DNA from: Pseudodesulfovibrio sp.
GTDB lineage: Bacteria; Desulfobacterota; Desulfovibrionia; Desulfovibrionales; Desulfovibrionaceae
Direction of reading: 5' to 3'
Assembly (NCBI GenBank): GCA_022712815.1
Contig: JAFLJW010000110.1
Span: forward strand, 1-13,199
DNA: 13,199 nucleotides
Below, in pieces: positions 5,880 to 13,199 of this stretch. The position numbers and the translations under genes are program-made. Position 1 is the stretch's first letter; each line of letters starts with the position of its first letter. Under the pieces are notes generated by a model. That model worked only from the letters and a program-made list of their open reading frames with translations. It was not told the origin of the DNA and did not search any database.

Positions 5880-8225
5880 ATGTCTTCAGATCAGAAAAAA
5901 GCTCCCCAGCCTCCCAAGGCCCCAAATGTCCCCAAAGAGCCAAAGACTCCTGATGCTCCGAAGCCCTCTGATGCCCCGAAACAGACTGATGCTCCGAAAC
6001 AGTCAGGGGCTCCGATGCCTTCAACTGGGCAACCACCGAAACCACAGGGTATGCCCGCGCCTGATGAGGACAGGCTCAAAAAGGATGAGCGTCTTTCCCC
6101 CAAGGATATCGATTTCCAACCGCCGCTGGTGATCTGCCTTTCGATCATAAGCCGCCTGATGGGCAGGCCTGTTTCTTCGGCCACCCTCAAGGCTGGTCTG
6201 CCCCAGCAGGAGGGTGTGGTTACTGCCGCGTCCATTGTCCGGGCTGCCGAACGGATCGGCATCACCGCAAAGACCGTATACAGAGAAGAGTTGCGCTCCA
6301 TTACCAAGCTGGTCATGCCGTGCATTCTCCTCCTTCGCGGCGGCAATGCCTGTGTTCTTGTCGAAACCAATGATCTGACAGCCCGGGTGGTGGTACCAGG
6401 TCATGGCATGAACGAGAAGGAAATGCCGCTTGCCACCCTTGAAGAGGAATACACCGGATACTCAATTTTTTGTCACCGCAGGAGCAAGCTGGACAAACGG
6501 GCCAGCGAACTCAAACTGCTCAAGGCCAAGCGATGGTTCTGGGGCGTGATCATGCGCTTCTGGCCCATCTATCGGCACGTCATCGGTGCCAGCATCATGA
6601 CCAATATCATCATCGTGGCCTCTCCGCTCTTTGTGATGAACGTCTATGACCGGGTTATCCCCAACAACGCCATTGATACGCTCTGGGCTTTGGCTATCGG
6701 TATTGTTATAGCGTATGTATTCGATTTCATTCTTAAAAATTTGAGAAGTTATTTTGTCGATGTGGCGGGGCGCAATGCTGACGTGCTCATAGGCAGTCAC
6801 ATCATGCAGCATCTCATGTCGGCCCGTCTCGATCACATGCCGGAATCAGCCGGGGCTGTTGCCAACAATGTCCGGGAGTTTGAATCCCTGCGGGAGTTTT
6901 TCGGGTCAACCTCGCTGGTGACGCTCATCGACATGCCATTTCTGATCTTGTTTATCGGGGTCATCTATTATATCGGCGGTCCCATTGCCTGGCCCATGGT
7001 TGTTGCCGTGCCGCTGGTCATCATGGTCGGCCTGCTCTTGCAGATACCTTTTCAGCATATCATCGAAAACCACTACAAGGAATCCACCCAGAAGAACGCA
7101 CTGCTGTTCGAGATCGTGCAGGGACTTGAAACCATCAAGACCAGCATGGCCGAGGGCCGCATGCAGGGACGTTGGGAAAATGTAATCGGCATGTCCGCGC
7201 TGTCCAACAGCCGGGCCAAGATCATGGCGAATGTCTCCATCACTTTCTCGGCACTGGTCACACAGTTGGTGTCGGTATCCATCGTAATCGTCGGAGTTTT
7301 CCTTATTTCCAAGGGCGAATTGACCGTGGGCGGACTCATCGCCTGTAATATTCTGGCGGGACGGGCCATGGCTCCCCTGAGTGCGGTGGCCGGACTTCTC
7401 TCCCGTTTCCAGCAATCCAGAATGGCTCTCAACGCCCTTGATATGCTCATGAATCTGCCCTCTGAGCGACCTGATGACAAGGAGACCTTTCATTACGGCA
7501 ATGTCGAACCATCCATGACCATGACTGATGTTTCTTTCAGCTATCCGGGCACGGACAAGGCTGTTTTAAGTGGTATCAATCTCAAGCTCAAGCCCGGAGA
7601 CAAGGTCGGTATTGTTGGCCGAACCGGTGCGGGCAAAACCACGTTGGGGAAATTATGCGTTGGCCTGTATCAACCCGTGAGCGGCTCGGTCCAGGTCGGG
7701 GATATTGACCTGCGTCAGATGGATGTTGCAGACCTCAGGCGCAAGGTGGGATACATTTCGCAGGACAGCCTCCTTTTCTACGGCACGCTCAAGGACAATA
7801 TCGCCTTTGGATTGCCCGAGGCAGACGACCAGTCCATCAATTTTGCGGCAGATATCGCCGGAGTCAATGAGTTCGTAAAAGATCACCCTGCCGGATTCGG
7901 CATGATGGTCGGCGAACGCGGGTCTTCCTTGTCCGGCGGTCAGCGACAGGCCGTGACCATTGCCAGGGCCATTTTGCCCGACCCGGGCATTCTTATCATG
8001 GACGAACCGTCCAGCAATATGGACAACCAGTCAGAATATCGATTCAAGGAAAAAATGGAACCATATCTCAAGGACAAGACGCTCATTGTCATTACTCACC
8101 GTCATTCGATGCTCGATCTTGTGGACAGGCTGGTGATCATGGACAAGGGCAGAATCGTTGTGGACGGACCCAAGCGGGCTGTACTCGATGGACTAAAATC
8201 CGGCAAAATCAAAGTTTCCATGTGA
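5880..8225 (+). CDS. Type I secretion ABC transporter (LapB-like) with degenerate C39-like domain and Pro-rich N-terminal repeats
   Basis: With the start at 5880 the protein has 781 residues. Order of parts: a Pro/Lys-rich hydrophilic N-terminus (1 to about 65) with four hexapeptide repeats; a C39-peptidase-like domain (about 77-205); a six-span ABC transmembrane domain (about 220-500); and a nucleotide-binding domain (about 540-780). Walker A is GRTGAGKTT (580-588), signature LSGGQ (684-688), Walker B ILIMDEP with D708-E709, and H-loop H740. In the C39-like part the His position reads GGNA (N156) and the Cys (C86) is in an ICL rather than DCG setting, so it is a non-cleaving C39-like domain as in RTX/adhesin exporters, which dock substrates that lack a cleavable leader. 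An in-frame ATG at 5814 would add 22 residues; neither start has a good ribosome binding site, and 5880 is preferred because the upstream extension looks non-coding. The next gene starts 7 bp downstream. With HlyD and an unseen TolC partner it would export a large adhesin; LapG nearby supports that role. Confidence 0.92.
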   Translation: MSSDQKKAPQPPKAPNVPKEPKTPDAPKPSDAPKQTDAPKQSGAPMPSTGQPPKPQGMPAPDEDRLKKDERLSPKDIDFQPPLVICLSIISRLMGRPVSSATLKAGLPQQEGVVTAASIVRAAERIGITAKTVYREELRSITKLVMPCILLLRGGNACVLVETNDLTARVVVPGHGMNEKEMPLATLEEEYTGYSIFCHRRSKLDKRASELKLLKAKRWFWGVIMRFWPIYRHVIGASIMTNIIIVASPLFVMNVYDRVIPNNAIDTLWALAIGIVIAYVFDFILKNLRSYFVDVAGRNADVLIGSHIMQHLMSARLDHMPESAGAVANNVREFESLREFFGSTSLVTLIDMPFLILFIGVIYYIGGPIAWPMVVAVPLVIMVGLLLQIPFQHIIENHYKESTQKNALLFEIVQGLETIKTSMAEGRMQGRWENVIGMSALSNSRAKIMANVSITFSALVTQLVSVSIVIVGVFLISKGELTVGGLIACNILAGRAMAPLSAVAGLLSRFQQSRMALNALDMLMNLPSERPDDKETFHYGNVEPSMTMTDVSFSYPGTDKAVLSGINLKLKPGDKVGIVGRTGAGKTTLGKLCVGLYQPVSGSVQVGDIDLRQMDVADLRRKVGYISQDSLLFYGTLKDNIAFGLPEADDQSINFAADIAGVNEFVKDHPAGFGMMVGERGSSLSGGQRQAVTIARAILPDPGILIMDEPSSNMDNQSEYRFKEKMEPYLKDKTLIVITHRHSMLDLVDRLVIMDKGRIVVDGPKRAVLDGLKSGKIKVSM
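5952..6023 (+). repeat. Four tandem 18-bp units encoding DAPKPS/DAPKQT/DAPKQS/GAPMPS
   Basis: Four in-frame 18-bp units sharing a TGCTCCGAA-like core code for residues 25-48 of the transporter. The first three units are nearly identical, the fourth has drifted. Such units can gain or lose copies by slippage, so repeat number may vary between strains. Confidence 0.85.
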
Positions 8226-8232
8226 GGTTGTC

Positions 8233-9561
8233 ATGAGCAAGAACAAACACAAAAGAGAAACGTTGATGTTCATGAGCGAAGTGGACCAGGCCATGTTCGG
8301 CAAAGGCCGCAAGCTCGCGTACATGATGTCCACGACTATTTTACTGATGATTATCCTGTTCATTGTCTGGGCCAAATTAGCGGTCCTTGACGAGGTGACC
8401 CGTGGATTTGGTCGAGTCATTCCGTCCCAGAGAATTCAAGAAATTCAAAATCTGGAGGGCGGTATCCTGAGCGAAATATTCGTGCGGGAAGGCGAGGTTG
8501 TCGAAAAAGGGACAGTTCTCGTCCGTTTGCACAACGAGCAGGCGGCCAGCTACTATCGCGATGCCTTTGCCAAGGGGCTTGAACACCGCGCTGCCATTGC
8601 CCGTCTGAATGCAGAGGTAGGAGACGGCGAACCTGTTTTTGAGAAAGAATTGATGGAAAAGTCTCCACAACTCGTGGCTGATCAGCTCCGAATTTTCAAG
8701 GCCCAGATGGTACAGTTTTCGATTGAACTAGGACTTCTCCGGGATCAATACGAACAGAAACGGCAAGAAGTCAACGAGATGCTGGGACGCAAGCGACAGC
8801 TCGCCCGCAGCCTCAAAATTGCCCAGAAGCAGCGTGACATCACCAAACCTCTGGTGGAAAAGCATATCCATTCCGAACTCGATTACCTTGCTCTGGAACA
8901 GAAGGTTCTGGAGCTCAGGGGCGATGTCGAGGCGTTGGCACTCGGTATTCCCCGCGTGAAGCGGGCAGCCAAGGAAGCTCTGGGTCGCATCGAGCAGCGC
9001 AGGGCGGAATTCCGCAGTCAGGCACTTGAGGAAATAAATGAACGGCGGCTGGAGCTGATGTCGATCACCGAAAACCTGACTTCCGGCGGCGACCGGGTCA
9101 CTCGCACGGATGTCCGTTCTCCGGTCAAGGGAATCGTCAAGCACATCCTTATCAATACATTGGGCGGCGTTGTTCGGTCCGGTGAATCGATCATGGAGAT
9201 AGTGCCCCTCGACGACACACTGCTCATAGAGGCGGAGATCAAGCCTGCGGATATCGCATTCCTGCATCCAGAGCAAAAGGCCCAGGTCAAGATCACGGCC
9301 TATGACTTTTCCATTTACGGAGGACTTGAAGGCATAGTGGAGAATATCAGTGCGGATACCATTGAAAATGAAAGGGGCGAGAATTTCTATCTGGTCAAGG
9401 TGCGCACCAAGCAAAGTGCCATGCTGTATCGTGGCGAGCGGTTGCCAATCATTCCGGGCATGACAGCCCAGATTGATGTACTCACCGGTAAGAAATCGGT
9501 ACTCGATTACCTGCTCAAACCCATACTCAAAGCCAAGCAGAACGCGCTTCGGGAGCGTTGA
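8233..9561 (+). CDS. HlyD-family periplasmic adaptor (membrane fusion protein) of the type I secretion system, LapC-like
   Basis: A 442-residue protein with the standard adaptor layout: short cytoplasmic N-terminus, one membrane span at about 29-49, first half of the lipoyl domain (NLEGGILSEIFVREGEVVEK, about 73-92), a long charged coiled-coil hairpin (about 100-290), the second lipoyl half (RSPVKGIVKHILINTLGGVV), a beta-barrel region, and a C-terminal GMTAQIDVLTGKKSVLDYLL, the signature end of type I secretion adaptors. The length is usual for the family. It bridges the ABC transporter to an outer-membrane TolC-type channel, not encoded here. The ribosome binding site TGAGGT overlaps the stop of the transporter, so translation is probably coupled. 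Confidence 0.93.
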   Translation: MSKNKHKRETLMFMSEVDQAMFGKGRKLAYMMSTTILLMIILFIVWAKLAVLDEVTRGFGRVIPSQRIQEIQNLEGGILSEIFVREGEVVEKGTVLVRLHNEQAASYYRDAFAKGLEHRAAIARLNAEVGDGEPVFEKELMEKSPQLVADQLRIFKAQMVQFSIELGLLRDQYEQKRQEVNEMLGRKRQLARSLKIAQKQRDITKPLVEKHIHSELDYLALEQKVLELRGDVEALALGIPRVKRAAKEALGRIEQRRAEFRSQALEEINERRLELMSITENLTSGGDRVTRTDVRSPVKGIVKHILINTLGGVVRSGESIMEIVPLDDTLLIEAEIKPADIAFLHPEQKAQVKITAYDFSIYGGLEGIVENISADTIENERGENFYLVKVRTKQSAMLYRGERLPIIPGMTAQIDVLTGKKSVLDYLLKPILKAKQNALRER

Positions 9562-9567
9562 TATTCA

Positions 9568-10314
9568 ATGACTTCAGCCCGGTGCATATCTCAGGCGATT
9601 CTGGTCGTATTCTGTACGGTCTGTTTTGTCGTAAGCATGTCGCTGGGGCTGGGCGGAATGGCCCTTGCCGCAAAGAAAAAGACCAGCAAAGGGCCAAAGC
9701 TTTTTGGAACTTTGGAATTCAAAGGCAAGATCAAAAAGTTGCCCAAGTGGTCGGGAGTGCTCACCAAAATGCAGTCGTGGAAAGGATATTTCAATGATCC
9801 TTCCATGGACAAACTTCCGTCCCGGTCCAACTGGGGAAGACTGAAAAAGGGGCTGGCTGGCAAGACGAACATGGAAAAGCTCAAGGGCGTGAACAAATTT
9901 TTCAATCAATGGCCGTACCGTCTGGACAAAGGCAACTACGGCATGAATGATTACTGGGCGACTCCCAGGGAATTCCTGAAAAAATCAGGTGATTGTGAAG
10001 ATTATTCCATCGCCAAATTCTACGCGCTTCAGGAGCTTGGTTTTTCCGGCGATTCCATGCGCATAGTCGCGCTCAAGGATCGCATCAGAAACATTGGACA
10101 TGCTGTGCTGGCGGTATATACGGATGGTGACATCTTCATTCTCGACAATCAGACGATTATGGTATTTCCGCATACAAAGTACAAACACTACGTGCCACAG
10201 TATTCGGTGAACGAGAAATATCGTTGGATGCACGTGCCGCCAAAAAAGAAATCAACGTACAAGAAAAAAAAGAAAAAGAAGGCAAGTCCGCCGCAAAAGC
10301 GGACTACACACTAA
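9568..10314 (+). CDS. lapG: LapG-type periplasmic cysteine protease (BTLCP, peptidase C93) with Lys-rich C-terminal tail
   Basis: A 248-residue bacterial transglutaminase-like cysteine protease. The N-terminus is a Sec signal peptide (hydrophobic about 10-32, likely cut near ALA, residues 33-35). The catalytic triad is complete: C143 in GDCEDYSIAKF, H178 in NIGHAVLAVY and D193 in ILDNQT. D142 and E144 flank the nucleophile as the calcium ligands do in characterised LapG proteins. In Pseudomonas, LapG cleaves the N-terminal retention module of the LapA adhesin at a di-alanine site and so releases cells from biofilm. Unusual is the C-terminal 24 residues, PPKKKSTYKKKKKKKASPPQ and four more, strongly basic and encoded by an A-rich tract. 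It starts six bases after the adaptor, with GGGAG about 12 bases upstream overlapping the adaptor's end. The assignment is firm from the motifs and the operon. Confidence 0.92.
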   Translation: MTSARCISQAILVVFCTVCFVVSMSLGLGGMALAAKKKTSKGPKLFGTLEFKGKIKKLPKWSGVLTKMQSWKGYFNDPSMDKLPSRSNWGRLKKGLAGKTNMEKLKGVNKFFNQWPYRLDKGNYGMNDYWATPREFLKKSGDCEDYSIAKFYALQELGFSGDSMRIVALKDRIRNIGHAVLAVYTDGDIFILDNQTIMVFPHTKYKHYVPQYSVNEKYRWMHVPPKKKSTYKKKKKKKASPPQKRTTH

Positions 10315-10333
10315 ACCAGATGGAGATTCAACT

Positions 10334-12421
10334 ATGGCTGAACATCATTCACAAGCCACGTCAGATGTCCCCAGGAATATTGGGGGTGCCGGACAGGGTG
10401 TCAAAATTGGCGTTGTCCTGGCTTTTGTTCTGGTTATTTCGGTGGGCATCCTGTTTCTTGCCAACAAGGCGGTTACCAACAAAAGAACAGGTGCGCTTGA
10501 GAACCAACAAAAACGTCTCGGATTGCTGGCCCATGGCCGGGCCTCAGTAATCGAGACATGGTTGCAGGGTCTTTCTCATCAGGGAGACAGGCTTATCAAG
10601 TCCGATCTTTTCAGGCTGTACGCTGCTGAAGTGGACACCATTGAAGGTGATCTGGCCGCAGTTTTCGGTGCAGTCTCCATGGGTGATGACGAGGAAGAAG
10701 ATGGTTCTGCTCTGGCCGAACAATTGCCCATGATGCAGAATATGCTCAGGGAATTCTCCACCTATTCCGGTTTTCTGAATGCGCGTATTCTCAATAAACA
10801 GGGGGATGCATACATTGCCACCGACGGCCACTTGCCACCCATGTCGGATACGCAGATCGACATGGCACAGGCTTCTGTCAAGGGCAAGAATGCGCAATTC
10901 TCTCCTCTCAGGAAAACAGCTCAGGGAATCGAGATGGATATTTACGTCCCGATCTTCCCGCCTGAAGCCGGTGAGGATAATTCCAAGGCCGTTGGTGTCC
11001 TGATGATGACCAGGCAGGTGACGGGCAAGATCACGGAACTGCTTTCCAATTCCGCCCTTTCGGCCAAGGGAGAGCGGACCCGCCTGATGCAAAAGGCGAA
11101 CGACGTATTCAGAGAGGTGACTCCCTGGACGGCGCAGGGATTCTCCGATGTCGTGGTCAGGATCAAGATTGATACGGACGGCAATATCCCGTTCGGAGAC
11201 CGCGCATCCCTTTCGGACAGCGATCAGGAAGTCTATTCGCTCGGCATGAGGATTGAGGGTCCGCAATGGTGGGTAGTACAGGAAAGCGGCTACACTTCCG
11301 CCATGAAGCCCATCAACGATTTCAACCGGACCGTCTACACCGTGGCCGGACTTGGCATCCTGACCGCTCTCCTGATCGCTGGGCTGGCCTGGTGGGTGCT
11401 GGCCGGTGTTCAGAGCCAGCGTATCGCTGAGGAATTCAAACTCCTGGCCAACAAGATTGACGATCAGAAACGTTTTATCGACTCCATCAATGCCAACATC
11501 GACGAATTCATCACCTTGAAGGACATGGAGGGCAAATATACCTATGTCAACGATGCCTTTGCCGATGCGGCAGGACGCAGCAAGGAAGAACTGATCGGCA
11601 TGGACAGTGCGGCGGTGTTCGGTTTTGACACGGCCAAGCGACTGGGATCGACAGACGAGATTGTGATCAGAGAAAATCGCAAGATGACCATCAACGAGCC
11701 GATCTTCCTGCGCTCCCAGCGGTATCAGTTCCAAATATCCAAGTCTCCGTACAACGACAGCAATGATGTCTGCCAAGGCGTAGTCGAAGTCTATCGTGAC
11801 ATCACCGAATTCGTGGCAGTGCAGGAAAAGAACAAGCGTCTGGTTCAACGGGCCATGGAAGCGCTGGGCAGCACCATTGAAGCCGCCGACCCGTATCTGG
11901 GTGGGCATACCAAGCTGCTGGCAGGCCTCTCGGTCGAGGTTGCCAAGACCATGCACATGTCGGAAATAGACATCGCGGAGATTGAAACCGCCGCCAATCT
12001 CTCCCAAATCGGCAAGATGTTCGTACCCAATGAGATCCTGACCAAGCCCGGCAAGCTGACTGATGAAGAAATGACGACCATGGAAGAGCATGTGGAACAC
12101 GCCTACAGAATACTCAAGAACATTGATATTGCTGAAGGAGTGCTCATGTCCATCTATCAGATGAATGAGCGCATTGACGGCAGCGGGTATCCCAAAAAGC
12201 TGAAGTATGACGAAATCATGCTGTGTGCCAGAATCCTGTCGGCACTCAATGTCTTCTGCGCCATGATTCGTCCTCGCGCTTACCGGGGAGCCAAGGACCC
12301 GCAACAGGCCCTTGGTATTCTGGCAAGCGACTCCAGCAAGTTTGATGCAGCCGTTGTGGAAGCCTTGTCTCAGGTGATCAAGACCCCTGACGGAGAGAAA
12401 CTTCTCGGACAGAATAACTAA
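10334..12421 (+). CDS. Membrane sensor with periplasmic Cache-like region, PAS domain and degenerate HD-GYP domain; candidate LapD-type partner of LapG
   Basis: A 695-residue protein. TM1 is about 24-46, a periplasmic region about 47-332 (with RILNKQGDAYIATDG at 151-165, Cache-like), TM2 about 334-358, PAS about 381-492, and HD-GYP about 505-690. The HD-GYP fold is clear: GGHTKLL (H525), IGKMFVPNEILTKPGKLTDE (559-578), EEHVEHAYRIL (H586), ERIDGSGYP (612-620), ARIL (632-635) and RPRAY (646-650). The metal site is broken: the HD pair is S557-Q558, the HHE stretch is M610-N611-E612, and the usual DVFDA is NVFCA (N639, C642). The GYP is kept. Hydrolysis of cyclic di-GMP is therefore unlikely, while nucleotide or protein binding is possible. 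A GGAG eight bases before the ATG at 10334 supports the start; lapG ends 19 bp earlier. Position and topology suggest control of LapG from the inner membrane, as LapD does with dead GGDEF-EAL domains. Alternatively it is an unrelated sensor in the same operon. Confidence 0.88.
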   Translation: MAEHHSQATSDVPRNIGGAGQGVKIGVVLAFVLVISVGILFLANKAVTNKRTGALENQQKRLGLLAHGRASVIETWLQGLSHQGDRLIKSDLFRLYAAEVDTIEGDLAAVFGAVSMGDDEEEDGSALAEQLPMMQNMLREFSTYSGFLNARILNKQGDAYIATDGHLPPMSDTQIDMAQASVKGKNAQFSPLRKTAQGIEMDIYVPIFPPEAGEDNSKAVGVLMMTRQVTGKITELLSNSALSAKGERTRLMQKANDVFREVTPWTAQGFSDVVVRIKIDTDGNIPFGDRASLSDSDQEVYSLGMRIEGPQWWVVQESGYTSAMKPINDFNRTVYTVAGLGILTALLIAGLAWWVLAGVQSQRIAEEFKLLANKIDDQKRFIDSINANIDEFITLKDMEGKYTYVNDAFADAAGRSKEELIGMDSAAVFGFDTAKRLGSTDEIVIRENRKMTINEPIFLRSQRYQFQISKSPYNDSNDVCQGVVEVYRDITEFVAVQEKNKRLVQRAMEALGSTIEAADPYLGGHTKLLAGLSVEVAKTMHMSEIDIAEIETAANLSQIGKMFVPNEILTKPGKLTDEEMTTMEEHVEHAYRILKNIDIAEGVLMSIYQMNERIDGSGYPKKLKYDEIMLCARILSALNVFCAMIRPRAYRGAKDPQQALGILASDSSKFDAAVVEALSQVIKTPDGEKLLGQNN

Positions 12422-12445
12422 AGAAAACCATCCATCTGGTTGCCT

Positions 12446-12483
12446 AGAAGCCCCGGCGAGAACTCGCCGGGGCTTCTTTCTGT
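12446..12483 (+). terminator. Strong rho-independent terminator of the secretion/lapG operon
   Basis: A perfect 15-bp inverted repeat, AGAAGCCCCGGCGAG paired with CTCGCCGGGGCTTCT around AA (in practice a 12-13 bp stem with a small loop), is followed by a short T-rich stretch. It starts 25 bp after the last gene's stop. Confidence 0.85.
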
Positions 12484-12768
12484 TCTGTCCGGCAAAACAA
12501 AAGGAACGTGTGGCAATCCTATGCAACCAGCTTGATTGCAAACAAAATCTTAAAAACGGATTCAATCAGGATGCCCTCGAAAAAAACAGTCTGCCAGAGA
12601 TGCAGCCTTTTTTCTGATTGCCCTTAAATGGGCTCATCCGGGTTGAGTGTACTTCTCCAAAAAAGTTGTCGCACAGAGCTGCCTCTCTATCTTCATTAAA
12701 CATGAAGCTAGGAAGAGAAGAAAAAAGGAAGAAAAAAGAGAATAAAAGTCAAAGAAATAAGATGCCTG

Positions 12769-12802
12769 ACGGCAGCCCTCCCCGGGCGGGGTCCGTTTTT
12801 TT
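12769..12802 (+). terminator. Second terminator-like G/C hairpin followed by seven T
   Basis: ACGG (12769-12772) can pair with CCGT (12793-12796), with an inner stem GCCC/GGGC or CCCC/GGGG, directly before T7 (12796-12802). The stem is imperfect. No gene on the plus strand ends nearby, so it is a backup terminator or the end of a small unannotated transcript. Confidence 0.4.
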
Positions 12803-12805
12803 ATT

Positions 12806-12835
12806 GGGGCAAAAAAAGGGACGAAAAAAAGCCCC
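12806..12835. repeat. Hairpin GGGGC/GCCCC with two seven-A runs in the loop
   Basis: GGGGC (12806-12810) and GCCCC (12831-12835) enclose a 20-base loop of A7, GGGACG, A7. On the minus strand this gives T7 runs after G/C-rich sequence, so it could act as a leftward terminator. Function unknown. Confidence 0.35.
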
Positions 12836-12946
12836 TTACCAAACTTGGCCGCAGGTTGCTTTGGTCAAGAATCCGATCCAAGAGGAATCGCTCCCAGCCA
12901 TGAAAAGTATAGGCGCTCCCTTCCTGCGTGGGGAGGATTGTTAATA

Positions 12947-13199
12947 ATGCTCTTTCGGATTCCGCAGATAAAATCCGCTTTTTCCTCTTGGTCGGCTTCT
13001 AACCCAAAGTACCCTTAACCGCTGTTGCAATTCATAGAAGTAAAGCTGAAAGAAAAGGCAAGTGCAGTCGAGATCGAAGGAGTATTTCAGGTCAAAACTC
13101 TCCACATCATTTTTGCTCGTTCTTACAACGCCCCGCAATGGCGAGAGCAACTTAGAATCAGTTCATCGTTTTGCGGTCAAACGAAACCGGACAAGGCGG
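12947..13199 (+). pseudogene. Possible interrupted gene, running off the right edge
   Basis: An ATG at 12947 has GGGAGG (12931-12936) ten bases upstream. The frame codes 23 residues (MLFRIPQIKSAFSSWSASNP and three more) to a TAA at 13016-13018. The same frame is then open from 13019 to the window end (about 60 codons), with protein-like content such as LLQFIEVKLKEKASAVEIEG and SYNAPQWREQL. This could be one gene broken by a single nonsense change, a short leader peptide before a gene starting at an alternative codon (for example TTG at 13025), or chance. No family was recognised. An overlapping minus-strand frame (12941-13150) has no ribosome binding site and was not called. Confidence 0.25.

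Larger units (their letters stand above)
12484..13199. other. Region without a confident intact gene after the operon terminator
   Basis: The 700 bases after the terminator contain a purine-rich run (about 12702-12762), two hairpins (described separately), another possible stem ACCAAA/TTTGGT (12838-12843 with 12860-12865), a small C/G stem CCTTCC/GGGAGG (12919-12936), and an interrupted reading frame to the right edge. A 108-codon frame at 12618-12944 crosses a terminator-like hairpin and has the low-complexity look of non-coding DNA, so it is not called. The base composition here is less regular than in the operons on the left. Confidence 0.5.

Noticed and set aside
10544..12565. 673-codon minus-strand frame antisense to the HD-GYP gene
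   Set aside because: It crosses the operon terminator and has no family features; it is a shadow of a GC-biased coding strand.
12618..12944. 108-codon plus-strand frame after the terminator
   Set aside because: Low-complexity Lys/Glu/Arg content from a purine run, and it passes through a terminator-like hairpin.
12941..13150. 69-codon minus-strand frame at the right edge, considered as a transposase remnant
   Set aside because: No ribosome binding site and no motif of any transposase family I could match.

Overview
The window looks like a chromosome segment of a strictly anaerobic, sulfate-reducer-like bacterium, most probably Desulfovibrionales (Desulfovibrio or Pseudodesulfovibrio type). 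This is inferred from the mid-50s GC feel, the molybdopterin/ferredoxin respiratory genes, the FNT channel and the style of the biofilm-type secretion genes. No rRNA or marker gene is present to prove it. No tRNA, CRISPR array or intact mobile element was seen.

Left half (1 to about 5280, all on the minus strand). Transcription runs right to left. First comes a one-component-like regulator (3910-5280): an ECF-type sigma factor (regions 2 and 4) fused to a cytoplasmic NrtA/NMT1-like substrate-binding domain. After a 300-bp spacer with a 14-bp perfect palindrome and a 9-bp direct repeat comes a tightly packed operon: an FNT-family anion channel (2710-3609), a 44-residue single-span membrane microprotein whose ATG overlaps the channel's stop codon (2576-2710), a molybdopterin oxidoreductase of the Cys-ligated type without export signal (405-2540), and a multi-[4Fe-4S] electron-transfer subunit that runs off the left edge (1-392). 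The simplest reading is an anion-responsive regulon: the fused sensor detects a small anion in the cytoplasm and activates a channel plus a cytoplasmic molybdo- or tungsto-enzyme. The substrate cannot be named from sequence.

Centre (5281-5879). About 600 bp of divergent intergenic DNA lies between the regulator and the rightward operon. It is AT-rich in places and has one candidate sigma70-like promoter.

Right half (5880-12421, plus strand). A compact four-gene operon (gaps of 7, 6 and 19 bp) encodes a type I secretion ABC transporter with a degenerate C39-like domain, its HlyD-type adaptor, a LapG-type periplasmic cysteine protease with intact Cys-His-Asp triad, and a two-span membrane protein with a periplasmic sensor region, a PAS domain and an HD-GYP domain that has lost most metal ligands. 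In the Lap adhesin system of Pseudomonas, LapG is held inactive by LapD, a membrane c-di-GMP receptor with dead GGDEF-EAL domains. Here the gene next to lapG carries a dead HD-GYP instead, which suggests a LapD substitute of different architecture. The secreted adhesin and the TolC-type outer-membrane partner are not in the window. A strong intrinsic terminator (12446-12483) closes the operon.

Right edge (12484-13199). No confident intact gene is seen. It holds a second terminator-like hairpin, an A-rich-loop hairpin, and a reading frame with a good ribosome binding site that is broken by one in-frame TAA and runs off the edge.
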